Below are positions 34,408 to 42,608 of a DNA stretch of 64,000 nucleotides, one piece after another (positions within the stretch are counted from its first letter, which is position 1; the number at the start of each line of letters is the position of its first letter). Made by a program: the position numbers and the translations under genes. The notes under the pieces were generated by a model. That model searched no databases, was not told the DNA's origin, and saw only the letters and a list, made by a program, of their open reading frames with translations. Origin of the DNA: Streptomyces tubercidicus (GTDB taxonomy: Bacteria > Actinomycetota > Actinomycetes > Streptomycetales > Streptomycetaceae). The stretch is taken from assembly GCF_027497495.1 (NCBI RefSeq), contig NZ_CP114205.1:1922001-1986000 (forward strand), read 5' to 3'.

Positions 34408-35922
34408 ATGGGTGCACGCACAGCACAGCAGTACTTGGCGGGCCTCAACGACGGCAGGGAGGTCTGGATAGGCGGGGAATCGGTCAAGGACGTCACCTCC
34501 CACCCCGCCCTGCGGCGCGGAGCGGATTCGATCGGTGCCTGGCTCGACCGGCAGCATGAAGCGGGGCTGCGGGACGTTCTCACCTTCGCCTCCCCCGAGT
34601 CCGGCGATCGCGTGGCAATGTCCTTTCTGCGCCCCGTGACACAGGAGGAGCTGCGCCTGCGCTCCGCCGCCTTCCTGGAAGCCGCACGGTGGAGTGGCGG
34701 AATGCTGGGGCGCACCCCCGACTACCTCAACTCCTCGTTCATGGCTCTGGCCGCCGCGTCGGAATTCTTCACCGCGGTCAATCCCGAGTTCGGGCGGAAT
34801 ATCCAGGCGTACTTCCGCCACCTGCGGGAGAACGACGTGGTGCTCACCCACACCCTGGTCAATCCCTCGGTCAATCGACGACTGACCGATCAGGGGATCC
34901 CCAGCGAACAGGTCGCCCTGCACATCGTCCGGCACACCGACCGCGGCATCGTGGTGCGCGGGGCACGGCTCCTTGCCACTCTCGGTCCGCTCGCCGACGA
35001 ACTGGTGGTGTTCCCGTCCACCTCGTTGAAGGATGACCCGTCGTCGACCCGCTACGCCTTCGCCTTCGCTGTGCCCTGTTCCACCAGGGGTCTGCGGTTT
35101 CTGTGCCGGGACAGCTACGACACAGGACGGCCGGCTTTCGACGCCCCGCTCTCCGCCCGCTTCGAGGAAATGGACTCGGTCGTCGTCTTCGACGATGTCG
35201 AGGTCCCGTGGGAACGGATATTCCTGCTGGAGGACCCGCTCTCCTGCAACACGGTGCATTCCGCCACCAACGCGCTGATCCACATGATGCACCAGGTGGT
35301 CTGCAAGAACATCGCGAAAGCCGAGTTCATGGTGGGGCTCCTGTGTGCCATGACCTGGGCCAACCAGCGTGACCGCGCCCCGCAGACACAGGCACAGATC
35401 GCCGAGGCGATGTGCGTGGTCGAAATGATGAAGGCCTGTCTGACCGCGAGCGAGGCCGACGCCGAGGTCGACCAGTGGGGAACGATGACGCCCGACAGGA
35501 TGCCGCTGGACGCCGCCCGCAACGTCTTCCCGCAGCAGTACCAGCGGTTGGTTGAGCTCGTCCAGCTTCTCGGCTCCAGCTCGCTGATGGCCACACCCGC
35601 CCAGGCCGACCTGACCTCGGCGATCGCCGGTGACATCGACACCTACTTCGCGCTGGAGAACCTGGAGGCCCCCCAGCGCATCGGCCTCTTCCGGCTCGCC
35701 CAGGACGTCGCCGTATCGGGCTTCGGCGCACGGCAGGCGCTCTACGAGCGCTTCTTCTTCGGCGCGCCGGAACGCGTGGCGACCATGCTGTTCCAGGCGT
35801 ACGACAAGGAACCTCTCACCAAAAGGATCTTCGACTTCCTCGGCCGCCCGGACGGCCTCATCGACCCGGCGGACGGCGCAGGCCGGCGGGGCACGGCATC
35901 GGAGGCCGCTGATGGACACTGA
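34408..35922 (+). CDS. HpaB-type flavin-dependent aromatic 3-hydroxylase (probable anthranilate 3-monooxygenase)
   Basis: Large component of a two-component FADH2-dependent monooxygenase, 504 residues, normal for the 4-hydroxyphenylacetate 3-hydroxylase family. It has the N-terminal GREVWIGGESVKDVT-type region, the flavin-loop sequence LSARFEEMDSVVVFDDVEVPWER near residues 250-272, and a helical C-terminal domain. The start is at ATG 34408 behind a perfect AAGGAGGA. In Geobacillus an HpaB-type enzyme hydroxylates anthranilate at C3 (EC 1.14.14.8), giving the substrate of the dioxygenase encoded two genes upstream here. On that precedent anthranilate is the best guess; another amino- or hydroxy-aromatic acid cannot be excluded. 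Confidence 0.82.
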   Translation: MGARTAQQYLAGLNDGREVWIGGESVKDVTSHPALRRGADSIGAWLDRQHEAGLRDVLTFASPESGDRVAMSFLRPVTQEELRLRSAAFLEAARWSGGMLGRTPDYLNSSFMALAAASEFFTAVNPEFGRNIQAYFRHLRENDVVLTHTLVNPSVNRRLTDQGIPSEQVALHIVRHTDRGIVVRGARLLATLGPLADELVVFPSTSLKDDPSSTRYAFAFAVPCSTRGLRFLCRDSYDTGRPAFDAPLSARFEEMDSVVVFDDVEVPWERIFLLEDPLSCNTVHSATNALIHMMHQVVCKNIAKAEFMVGLLCAMTWANQRDRAPQTQAQIAEAMCVVEMMKACLTASEADAEVDQWGTMTPDRMPLDAARNVFPQQYQRLVELVQLLGSSSLMATPAQADLTSAIAGDIDTYFALENLEAPQRIGLFRLAQDVAVSGFGARQALYERFFFGAPERVATMLFQAYDKEPLTKRIFDFLGRPDGLIDPADGAGRRGTASEAADGH

Positions 35923-36469
35923 CTCCTTCCGCCGGGCGATGGGCAGCTTCCCCAGCGGCGTGACCATCGCGACCACCACCGATCCGGCCGGCCAACCGTG
36001 CGGCATCACGGTCAGCGCCTTCTGCTCGGTGTCCCTGTCGCCTCCGCTGGTCCTGTTCTGTCCAGCGGTGTCCGCCCGGTCACACGACGTGCTGAGGGAC
36101 GCCGAGCGGTACGCGATCAATGTGCTGCGCCCCGAGCACCGCACACTCGCCATGCGGTTCGCGACGGCCGGCACGGACAAGTTCGCCCGAGCGGGGTTCC
36201 GCGCCGAGGGCGGAGTTCCCGTCCTGCCCAGCGCCCTGGTCAGCGTGGTGTGCCGGGCATCGGACCGGTACGACGCCGGTGACCACAGCATCCTCGTCGG
36301 CGAGGTCGAAAGCGTGCACGTGAACGACGGGCAGCCCCTGGTGTACTTCGATCGCGAGTTCCGCGAGCTGTCTCCGGCACCGCTCCTCGCGCCACCGGGC
36401 CGTGTGGACCGCTACCGCGACCGGCCGCTCTTCGACACGGACGGTACCGACGAAAGCCATGCCGCGTGA
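35912..36469 (+). CDS. HpaC-type flavin reductase
   Basis: A 185-residue NAD(P)H:flavin oxidoreductase of the FMN-binding split-barrel family. Typical motifs are MGSFPSGVTIATT at the N-terminus, SVSLSPPLVLFC, and FAINVLR-like YAINVLRPEH. It supplies reduced flavin to the monooxygenase; the genes overlap by 11 bases, as expected for partner subunits. It ends the plus-strand catabolic operon; the regulator starts 41 bases downstream. Confidence 0.9.
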   Translation: MDTDSFRRAMGSFPSGVTIATTTDPAGQPCGITVSAFCSVSLSPPLVLFCPAVSARSHDVLRDAERYAINVLRPEHRTLAMRFATAGTDKFARAGFRAEGGVPVLPSALVSVVCRASDRYDAGDHSILVGEVESVHVNDGQPLVYFDREFRELSPAPLLAPPGRVDRYRDRPLFDTDGTDESHAA

Positions 36470-36509
36470 CGAGGTGGCCGCTGACCGGGGATGTCATTAC
36501 CCTTTTCGC

Positions 36510-39500
36510 ATGCGAGTTCAGCTGCTCGGCCGACTCGAAGTCCGCGAGGGGGAACGGCTGCTTCCCCTTGAGGGACCCCGGCAGCGGACCCTGCTGGCCC
36601 TGCTCGCGCTGCACAGCGGAACGGTCGTCTCCACCGACCGCATCCTCGCCGAGGTCTGGGGCGAAGACGCCCCCTCGCACTCGGCGAACGCGATCCAGGC
36701 GCAGATCTCGCGGCTCCGGGCGCTGCTGGGCAGCGAGCGGATCGTTACCGCGAGCGGCGGCTACACACTCGACATGGCCCCCGAGGACATCGACGTCTAC
36801 CGGTTCGAGGCCCTGGTGGCGGCCGGGCGCACGGCGCAGAAGTCCGGTGAGGCGGCGGCTGCCGCCGCCACGCTGTCCGACGCGCTCGCCCTGTGGCACG
36901 GGCCCGCCCTCGCCGATGTCCTGGACATGGATTTCGCCCGGACCGAAGCGGGGCGCCTCGACGAGATGCGGCTCATCGCCCTGGAGAGCCGCATCGAGGC
37001 AGACCTCGCCGTAGGCCGTCATGCCGAGGTCGTCCCGGAGCTGTCCGCTCTCACCGAGGCACACCCGCTCCGGGAGCGCTTCTGTGCCCTGCTCATGGTC
37101 AGTCTGTACCGCGCCGGCCGGCAGGCCGAAGCCCTGGGTGCGTTCCGCAAGGCCCGCAGCCATCTCACCGACGAACTGGGCGTCGATCCGAGCGACGAAC
37201 TCCAGCAGCTGGAACAGCAGATCCTGATCCACGACGCGAGCCTGCTGGGCCCGGCTTCCTCACCGTCCCTCCAGGTAGCAGGCCCCTCCGCACGCGCCAC
37301 CGGCAACCTCCGAGCCCCCTTGACGAGCTTCGTGGGACGTCATGAAGCGCTCGGCCAGGTGCGTCAGTTCATCCGGTCATGGCGACTGGTCACCTTGACC
37401 GGGCCGGGCGGGACCGGGAAGACGCGGCTCGCTCTGGAAGCGGTCGGTGCGGCAGAGCTGCCGCTGCCGGACGGCGTGTGGGTGGTGGAGCTGGCCCCGG
37501 TCTCCGAACCGGACAGGGTGGCCGGCGCGATCTTGCAGGCTCTCGACGTCAGGTCGCAGCCTTCTCCCACCATGCAGGCGACGCCCGCTCCGGGCACCGT
37601 ACGGCCCGCCGTCGAGCGCCTGCTGCAGTACCTCCAGCAAAAGCAGCTGTTGCTGGTGCTGGACAACTGCGAACATCTCGTCGACGCCGTCGCCGAGCTG
37701 GCGGAAGCGCTGCTCCGCGACTGCGGACAGCTGCGCATCGTCACGACGAGCCGGGAGCCGCTGGGCGTCCCCGGGGAGATGCAGCTGCCCGTGCCGCCCA
37801 TGCGGTATCCGGGTGCGGCCGAGGAGGACCCGGAGGCCATCGCCGGCTACGAAGCGGTGCAGCTCTTCGTGGAGCGCGCCCGTGCCATCAGTCCCGGCTT
37901 CGGTGTGTCCGGACAGAACGCCGTGGCGACCGGGGAGATCTGCCGCCGGCTGGACGGGATTCCGCTGGCGATCGAACTCGCCGCCGCACGTACCAAAACC
38001 CTGTCCGTCATGGAGATCACTCGCGAACTGGCCGACCGCTTCGGCCTGCTGACGGGAGGCTCCCGCACCGCGGCCGCGCGCCACCGCACCCTGGCGGCCA
38101 TGGTCGACTGGAGCTACGAGCTGCTGTCCCCGGCGGAGCGAACGGTCTTCGACCGGCTCTCGGTGTTCTCCGGCGGCTTCTCCGTGGACGCGGCAGCGGC
38201 GGTGTGCGCCGGCCTGCCGGACATGGAGGCGGCGGCGGTGCGCGACTGCCTCGATCGCCTGGTCAACAAGTCCCTGGTCACCGTTGAGGTGGGAACGGGC
38301 GACCGCGCGCGGTACGAGATGCTGGAGACGATGCGCGAGTACGGCTCCGCGCGACTGCACGCCAACGGTGAATACGGAAAGGCGCGCGACCAGCACGCCG
38401 AGTACTTCCTCGCGGTCGGTGAGGAGGGCGGCAGGCAGGTGCGCGGTCCCGACCAGCCCGAGTGGCTGGCCACCCTGCAACGCGAGACGGGCAACCTCGA
38501 CACGGCCCTGGACTGGCTGCTCGGACGAGGACGGGCCGAGCCGGCGCAGCGTATGGCAGGCGCTCTCGCCTGGTACTGGTGGATCCGCGCCGACCACCAG
38601 AACGGCATGCGGCGGCTGCTCGCCGCGCTTGCTCTGGACGGCCGCGAAACGTCCCCGACCGTCTACGCGACCGCTATTGCCTGGGCGTCCCACCTCGCTC
38701 AGAACGCGCATGACCTCGACACCGCCGTGCGCCTCGGCCGGCAGGCTCTGGACGTCGGAGCGGCGGCCGGCAGCTCCGACGCCGATCTCGCCCTCGCCTC
38801 GGCATTCCTCGCTCACGCGCTGATGCGTCAAGGACACCACGACGAGGCCGCACCGCATATCGCCCGCGCCTTCGACGGGCTGGACGAGGCCACCGACCAC
38901 TGGGTGCTGGCGAGTTCGTACATCGTCGCCGGTCTCGGTGTGTTCTGGCAGGGCGATGTGGAACGGGCCACCGAGCTGTTCACCCACGCCCTGACGCACT
39001 ACCGCCTCAGCGGCGACCAATGGGGAGTGCTGCGCGCTTTGTTCCGCCTCGGCGCGGTCAACGAGTGCCGTGGCCGCTACCACGACGCCACGGCGCTCGC
39101 CGAAGAAGGGCTCGACCTCGCCCGGAGCCTCGGGCTGGCCGAGATGGTCGCGGCACGACTGGCCGACCTGGGGCGGCTCGCCATCCTCCGCGGCGACCCC
39201 GGCGCTGCGCGTGACCTGCTGCACGAGTCGTTGAACACCGCTGCCTGGATCGGCGCCGAGGAGCCCACTGTCGGCGCCCGGAACAGTCTCGGCATCCTGG
39301 CGCGGGGCGAGAAGGATCTGGAGCGTGCCAGGGCGCTGCACGCCAGTGCCCTGGAGTCCTACGAACGGATGGCGCTCTCCCGGGAGGCGGGGCTGTCCCG
39401 CGTCTGCCTGGGGCTGGTGCTGCTCGATCTCGCGAAGACGGCAGAGGCACAAGGGCACTTCGAGAGCGCCGCCGCAACCGCCGAGACGGTGCACGACCCC

Positions 39501-39764
39501 TGGACGCTGGCCATGGCATTCGAGGCCCTGGCCCAGACGGTGGTCCGGACCGACCGGACGCGCGCCGCCGCACTGCTGGCGCGGGCCGCGCGGATCCGCG
39601 ACGACACCGGGATGCCCACCCCCACCTGGCTGGCCGACGACGTGGACCGTACCGCTAGGGCTGTGGAGCGCTCGGCGCCACCGCCACCGCCACCGATGCC
39701 GAACCCAGCGACTCGACCACCGTGCGCACCAGGGTCCCCGGACGCAGCGGAACCGCCGCGGTAG
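36510..39764 (+). CDS. AfsR/SARP-type regulator (BTAD, NB-ARC-like ATPase, TPR)
   Basis: A 1084-residue transcriptional regulator. Residues 1-95 form an OmpR-like winged helix (MRVQLLGRLEVREGERLLP), 100-245 a bacterial transcriptional activation domain, 280-620 a STAND/NB-ARC-like ATPase with Walker A GPGGTGKT at 298-305, and the remainder is TPR-like helical repeats. This is the large AfsR-like architecture that integrates signals before activating pathway genes. The ATG at 36510 has no clear binding site, so the message may be leaderless. Its last 110 bases overlap, antisense, the 3' end of the decarboxylase gene. It probably controls the flanking aromatic catabolic genes. Confidence 0.9.
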   Translation: MRVQLLGRLEVREGERLLPLEGPRQRTLLALLALHSGTVVSTDRILAEVWGEDAPSHSANAIQAQISRLRALLGSERIVTASGGYTLDMAPEDIDVYRFEALVAAGRTAQKSGEAAAAAATLSDALALWHGPALADVLDMDFARTEAGRLDEMRLIALESRIEADLAVGRHAEVVPELSALTEAHPLRERFCALLMVSLYRAGRQAEALGAFRKARSHLTDELGVDPSDELQQLEQQILIHDASLLGPASSPSLQVAGPSARATGNLRAPLTSFVGRHEALGQVRQFIRSWRLVTLTGPGGTGKTRLALEAVGAAELPLPDGVWVVELAPVSEPDRVAGAILQALDVRSQPSPTMQATPAPGTVRPAVERLLQYLQQKQLLLVLDNCEHLVDAVAELAEALLRDCGQLRIVTTSREPLGVPGEMQLPVPPMRYPGAAEEDPEAIAGYEAVQLFVERARAISPGFGVSGQNAVATGEICRRLDGIPLAIELAAARTKTLSVMEITRELADRFGLLTGGSRTAAARHRTLAAMVDWSYELLSPAERTVFDRLSVFSGGFSVDAAAAVCAGLPDMEAAAVRDCLDRLVNKSLVTVEVGTGDRARYEMLETMREYGSARLHANGEYGKARDQHAEYFLAVGEEGGRQVRGPDQPEWLATLQRETGNLDTALDWLLGRGRAEPAQRMAGALAWYWWIRADHQNGMRRLLAALALDGRETSPTVYATAIAWASHLAQNAHDLDTAVRLGRQALDVGAAAGSSDADLALASAFLAHALMRQGHHDEAAPHIARAFDGLDEATDHWVLASSYIVAGLGVFWQGDVERATELFTHALTHYRLSGDQWGVLRALFRLGAVNECRGRYHDATALAEEGLDLARSLGLAEMVAARLADLGRLAILRGDPGAARDLLHESLNTAAWIGAEEPTVGARNSLGILARGEKDLERARALHASALESYERMALSREAGLSRVCLGLVLLDLAKTAEAQGHFESAAATAETVHDPWTLAMAFEALAQTVVRTDRTRAAALLARAARIRDDTGMPTPTWLADDVDRTARAVERSAPPPPPPMPNPATRPPCAPGSPDAAEPPR

Positions 39765-40446
39765 CACCCCCGGCGAGTACCACCCACCCCGCCTTCAGCG
39801 GCAGCCCGGCCCGCCCGGCCAGCCGCGCGGCGGCCACCAGCGACCGCCAGGGATCACCCAGGATCGACGCGGTCGACCCGGCCTCGGCGACCCGGCCGTC
39901 GACCTCCAGCAGCACCCCGCGGCAGTCCAGAGACGACGGCACGGCCTGCCACGCGCCGAGGACGAATCCGGCAGCGGAGGCGTTGTCGGCCACGACGTCC
40001 GCAAGGGTGAAACGGAAGTCCGCATAGCGGGAGTCGATGATCTCCAAGGCGGGGGCGACCGCGGCCACGGCCGAGGTGATCGTTTCCGGTGGCGCGCCCG
40101 GAGGTATCTCACGTTCGATCAAGAAGGCGAGCTCCGGCTCGACGCGCGGATGGATGTAGCGGGCCGGTGCGACCCGGCTCCCCTCCGGGACCAGCATGGC
40201 GTCGGTCAGCCGTCCCCAGATGGCTTCGTCCACGCCCATCTGCGCCATCTTCTGCCGGCTGGTGAAGCCCATCTTCACGCCGACCAGGCGCTCTCCGCGC
40301 TTCAGCCGCCGGGCGACGGCCCATTCCTGCACCGCGTAGGCGTCCGCGACGCTCAGCTCGCACTCCTCCGAGGGCTGCCAGGTGGCCTCCCCCTGCCGGG
40401 CGGCCTCGTCGAGCCGCGCGGCCAGCCGTTCGTTCTGTGCCGTCAT
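39655..40446 (-). CDS. 4-oxalocrotonate (2-oxo-3-hexenedioate) decarboxylase
   Basis: A 263-residue member of the fumarylacetoacetase-like hydratase/decarboxylase family. VGVKMGFTSRQKMAQMGVD followed by WGRLTDAM distinguishes the decarboxylase branch (XylI/AmnE/NahK) from hydratases; metal-binding acids lie in RVEPELAFL and ALEIIDSRY. It converts 2-oxo-3-hexenedioate, from 4-oxalocrotonate, to 2-oxopent-4-enoate and CO2. It follows the hydratase gene with an ATGA overlap; the two enzymes form a complex in characterised pathways. Its 3' end overlaps the regulator gene on the other strand by 110 bases. Confidence 0.88.
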   Translation of the reverse strand: MTAQNERLAARLDEAARQGEATWQPSEECELSVADAYAVQEWAVARRLKRGERLVGVKMGFTSRQKMAQMGVDEAIWGRLTDAMLVPEGSRVAPARYIHPRVEPELAFLIEREIPPGAPPETITSAVAAVAPALEIIDSRYADFRFTLADVVADNASAAGFVLGAWQAVPSSLDCRGVLLEVDGRVAEAGSTASILGDPWRSLVAAARLAGRAGLPLKAGWVVLAGGATAAVPLRPGTLVRTVVESLGSASVAVAVAPSAPQP

Positions 40447-41252
40447 GGGTGAATTCCCTTCGCGAACACCGCTCGTACCGAACCGAGCCCGGAGACGTGT
40501 GCTTCGTAGACGGTGCCGGCCGTGACCCGGATCATGGGGCCCAGAGCACCGGAGAGGACGACGTCGCCGGCGGAGAGCGGGTAAGCGGTCCTGGCCAGTC
40601 GGCGGGCCAACCAGACCACGGCATTCACCGGGTGACCCAGACAGGCCGCGCCCGCTCCCACGGACAGTGGTTCGCCACCGGCCAGAATGACCGCTCCGCT
40701 CTCCCGCAGTTCCAGTCCCTCCAGACGGCGCGGGGACCCGCCCAGAAGAAACAGGCCGCTGGAGGCGTTGTCAGCGACGGTGTCGACGATGTCGATGTCC
40801 CAGTCGGCGACCCGTGAGTCCACCACCTCGATCGCCGTCACCACGCATGCGGTCGCGCGCAGGACGTCGGCCGTCGTCGTCCACTCATCGGAGAGGCCGG
40901 CTCCCAGGACGAAGGCGACCTCCACCTCGATGCGCGGGTCGATCAACCTCGTGAGGTCGATTTCCTCGCCGTCACACACCGCCATGTCACCGAACAGCAC
41001 TCCGAAATCCGGCTGATCAACACCCAGCTGTTTCTGTACTGCCGGTGAGGTCAGTCCGATCTTGCGTCCGACGAGCCGCCGTCCCCCGGACAGCGCTCGT
41101 CGCGTGTTCACCTCTTGGACCGCATACGCGGCCTCGATATCTCCACCTCGCAGCAGTGAGCGGACCGGCGCACAGGGCAGATTGCTCGTACGAGCGTTCC
41201 AGAGCCGTTGCGCCGCTTCCGCAATGCCGTCGTCGTCAGTGCTCGAAGGCAT
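40443..41252 (-). CDS. 2-oxopent-4-enoate (2-keto-4-pentenoate) hydratase
   Basis: A 269-residue hydratase of the MhpD/XylJ/DmpE family that adds water to 2-oxopent-4-enoate to give 4-hydroxy-2-oxovalerate. Diagnostic sequence is VGRKIGLTSPAVQKQLGVD followed by PDFGVLF; metal-binding acids lie in RIEVEVAFVL and AIEVVDSR. The ATG at 41252 is preceded by GAAAGGAG. It is the first gene of the minus-strand catabolic operon with the decarboxylase. The aldolase and acylating dehydrogenase that normally finish this pathway are not nearby. Confidence 0.88.
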   Translation of the reverse strand: MPSSTDDDGIAEAAQRLWNARTSNLPCAPVRSLLRGGDIEAAYAVQEVNTRRALSGGRRLVGRKIGLTSPAVQKQLGVDQPDFGVLFGDMAVCDGEEIDLTRLIDPRIEVEVAFVLGAGLSDEWTTTADVLRATACVVTAIEVVDSRVADWDIDIVDTVADNASSGLFLLGGSPRRLEGLELRESGAVILAGGEPLSVGAGAACLGHPVNAVVWLARRLARTAYPLSAGDVVLSGALGPMIRVTAGTVYEAHVSGLGSVRAVFAKGIHP

Positions 41253-41516
41253 GCTGAGGGCTCCTTTCGGCGTTGGTGGCAGTCCGGTTTCACGGATCGG
41301 ACGCTGCCGGCGACATCGTGTGTCCCGGCTCTGATGCCGACCTGACGTGGTGCTGACACAGCGGGCCCGGCCCCTCGTTCGGACGTCAGCACGCCATCAG
41401 GTGCCGCTCAGCCCATGGGCTGACCATGGTCCGCACTCGGTCCGGGTTTTCGGGCCGTGCCTCGCCTGTGCTCCCCGGCCGGCGCGCGCCGCGCGCGGTC
41501 CTGAGAAGGAGGAGAC
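41253..41516. promoter_or_regulatory. Divergent promoter region with inverted repeat
   Basis: A 264-base gap between the hydratase (leftward) and PsuG (rightward) genes. It contains a perfect 8-base inverted repeat, GTGCTGAC at 41350-41357 and GTCAGCAC at 41385-41392, with arm centres 35 bases apart, and a looser GGCAG...CTGCC symmetry near 41278-41311. The first could bind a dimeric regulator such as the BTAD protein; that is inference. Confidence 0.4.
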
Positions 41517-42452
41517 GTGCATCAGCTGGTACGCCTGGGCAATGAGGTCGAGCAGGCCCTGCGGGAAGGCCGGCCGGTGGTGGCGCTGGAGACCACCGTC
41601 ATCAACCACGGGCCGCCGTATCCGGGGAATCTGGAATGGGCTCTGGATATCTGCCGGGCGGTCCGCGAGGGGGGCGCCACACCCGCCGTGATCGGCGTCG
41701 CCCAGGGGCACTTCCTCGTCGGGATGACCGGGAGCGAACTCGACCGGTTCGCCGTCACCAAGGACATCCCCAAGGCCAGTGCGCGGGACCTCGGGCCGGT
41801 CCTGGCCTCCGGTGGTCTCGGGGCCACGACCGTGGCCTCGTCCTTGCTCATCGCCGACGCCGCCGGGATTCCGGTGCTGTCCACCGGAGGTCTCGGAGGA
41901 GTGCACCGCAATGCCCCGGTCACCTTCGACATCTCCGCGGACCTGCTCCAGTTGACGCGCAGTCAGGTAGCGGTGGTGTGTGCGGGCGCCAAGAGCATCC
42001 TCGACATCGGCCGCACCCTGGAGTACCTGGAGACGCTGGGGGTGCCGGTCATCGGCTATCGCTGCAAGGACTTCCCGGCGTACTACAGCACGTCCAGCGG
42101 GTTCCCCAACCCTCAGCGGGCCGACGAGCTCACGGCCCTGGCCGCGGCCATCGACCTGCACTGGAGGGCCGGGGCAACGGGATCGGCGGTCGTCACCGCA
42201 CCCATCGACGCCGCGGACGCCCTGGACGGTGCCCGCATCGAGCGGGCTGTCCACCGCGCACTGCGGGAGGCCGAACAGGACGGTGTGCACGGGGCAGCGG
42301 TCACTCCGTACCTGCTGAAGTCGGTGTCCGCGGCCACCGGGGGACGCAGCGCGGCGGCGACCCGTGCCGTACTGATCGGTTCGGCACGGCTCGCCGGGCA
42401 GGTCGCCGGCGCCCTTGCCGACCGCCAGGAAGGTGCGCCGCGCCAACCGTGA
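41517..42452 (+). CDS. psuG: Pseudouridine-5'-phosphate glycosidase (PsuG/IndA family)
   Basis: A 311-residue enzyme of the PsuG family, which breaks or forms the C-C glycosidic bond between ribose 5-phosphate and uracil. Conserved catalytic-site elements are ALETTVINHG with Glu25, TKDIPKASARDL with Lys82, and CAGAKSILDIGRT with Lys159, the probable Schiff-base lysine. Start is the GTG at 41517 behind AAGGAGGAG. The usual partner, a PfkB-type pseudouridine kinase, is not adjacent. Family members in streptomycetes also occur in pigment (indigoidine) and C-glycoside biosynthetic clusters, so a role beyond pseudouridine is possible. It is divergent from the hydratase gene. Confidence 0.9.
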   Translation: MHQLVRLGNEVEQALREGRPVVALETTVINHGPPYPGNLEWALDICRAVREGGATPAVIGVAQGHFLVGMTGSELDRFAVTKDIPKASARDLGPVLASGGLGATTVASSLLIADAAGIPVLSTGGLGGVHRNAPVTFDISADLLQLTRSQVAVVCAGAKSILDIGRTLEYLETLGVPVIGYRCKDFPAYYSTSSGFPNPQRADELTALAAAIDLHWRAGATGSAVVTAPIDAADALDGARIERAVHRALREAEQDGVHGAAVTPYLLKSVSAATGGRSAAATRAVLIGSARLAGQVAGALADRQEGAPRQP

Positions 42453-42608
42453 TCGCGGGGAGGGACGGCAGGCCGGCTACGACCTCCCCCAGGGCCGGAA
42501 CAACAGAAACGCCCACGGATATCCAAGCCGGCGAGTCAGCCTCGGGATTTTGCGCATAACGGCCGTGATGCGCGCTGCCGCATCACCGTAGTGGAAGCGA
42601 GTCACCGC

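Noticed and set aside
37377..39767. A 796-codon minus-strand open frame opposite the BTAD regulator.
   Set aside because: Its translation shows no domain structure, whereas the plus strand encodes Walker A and TPR features; it is a shadow frame.
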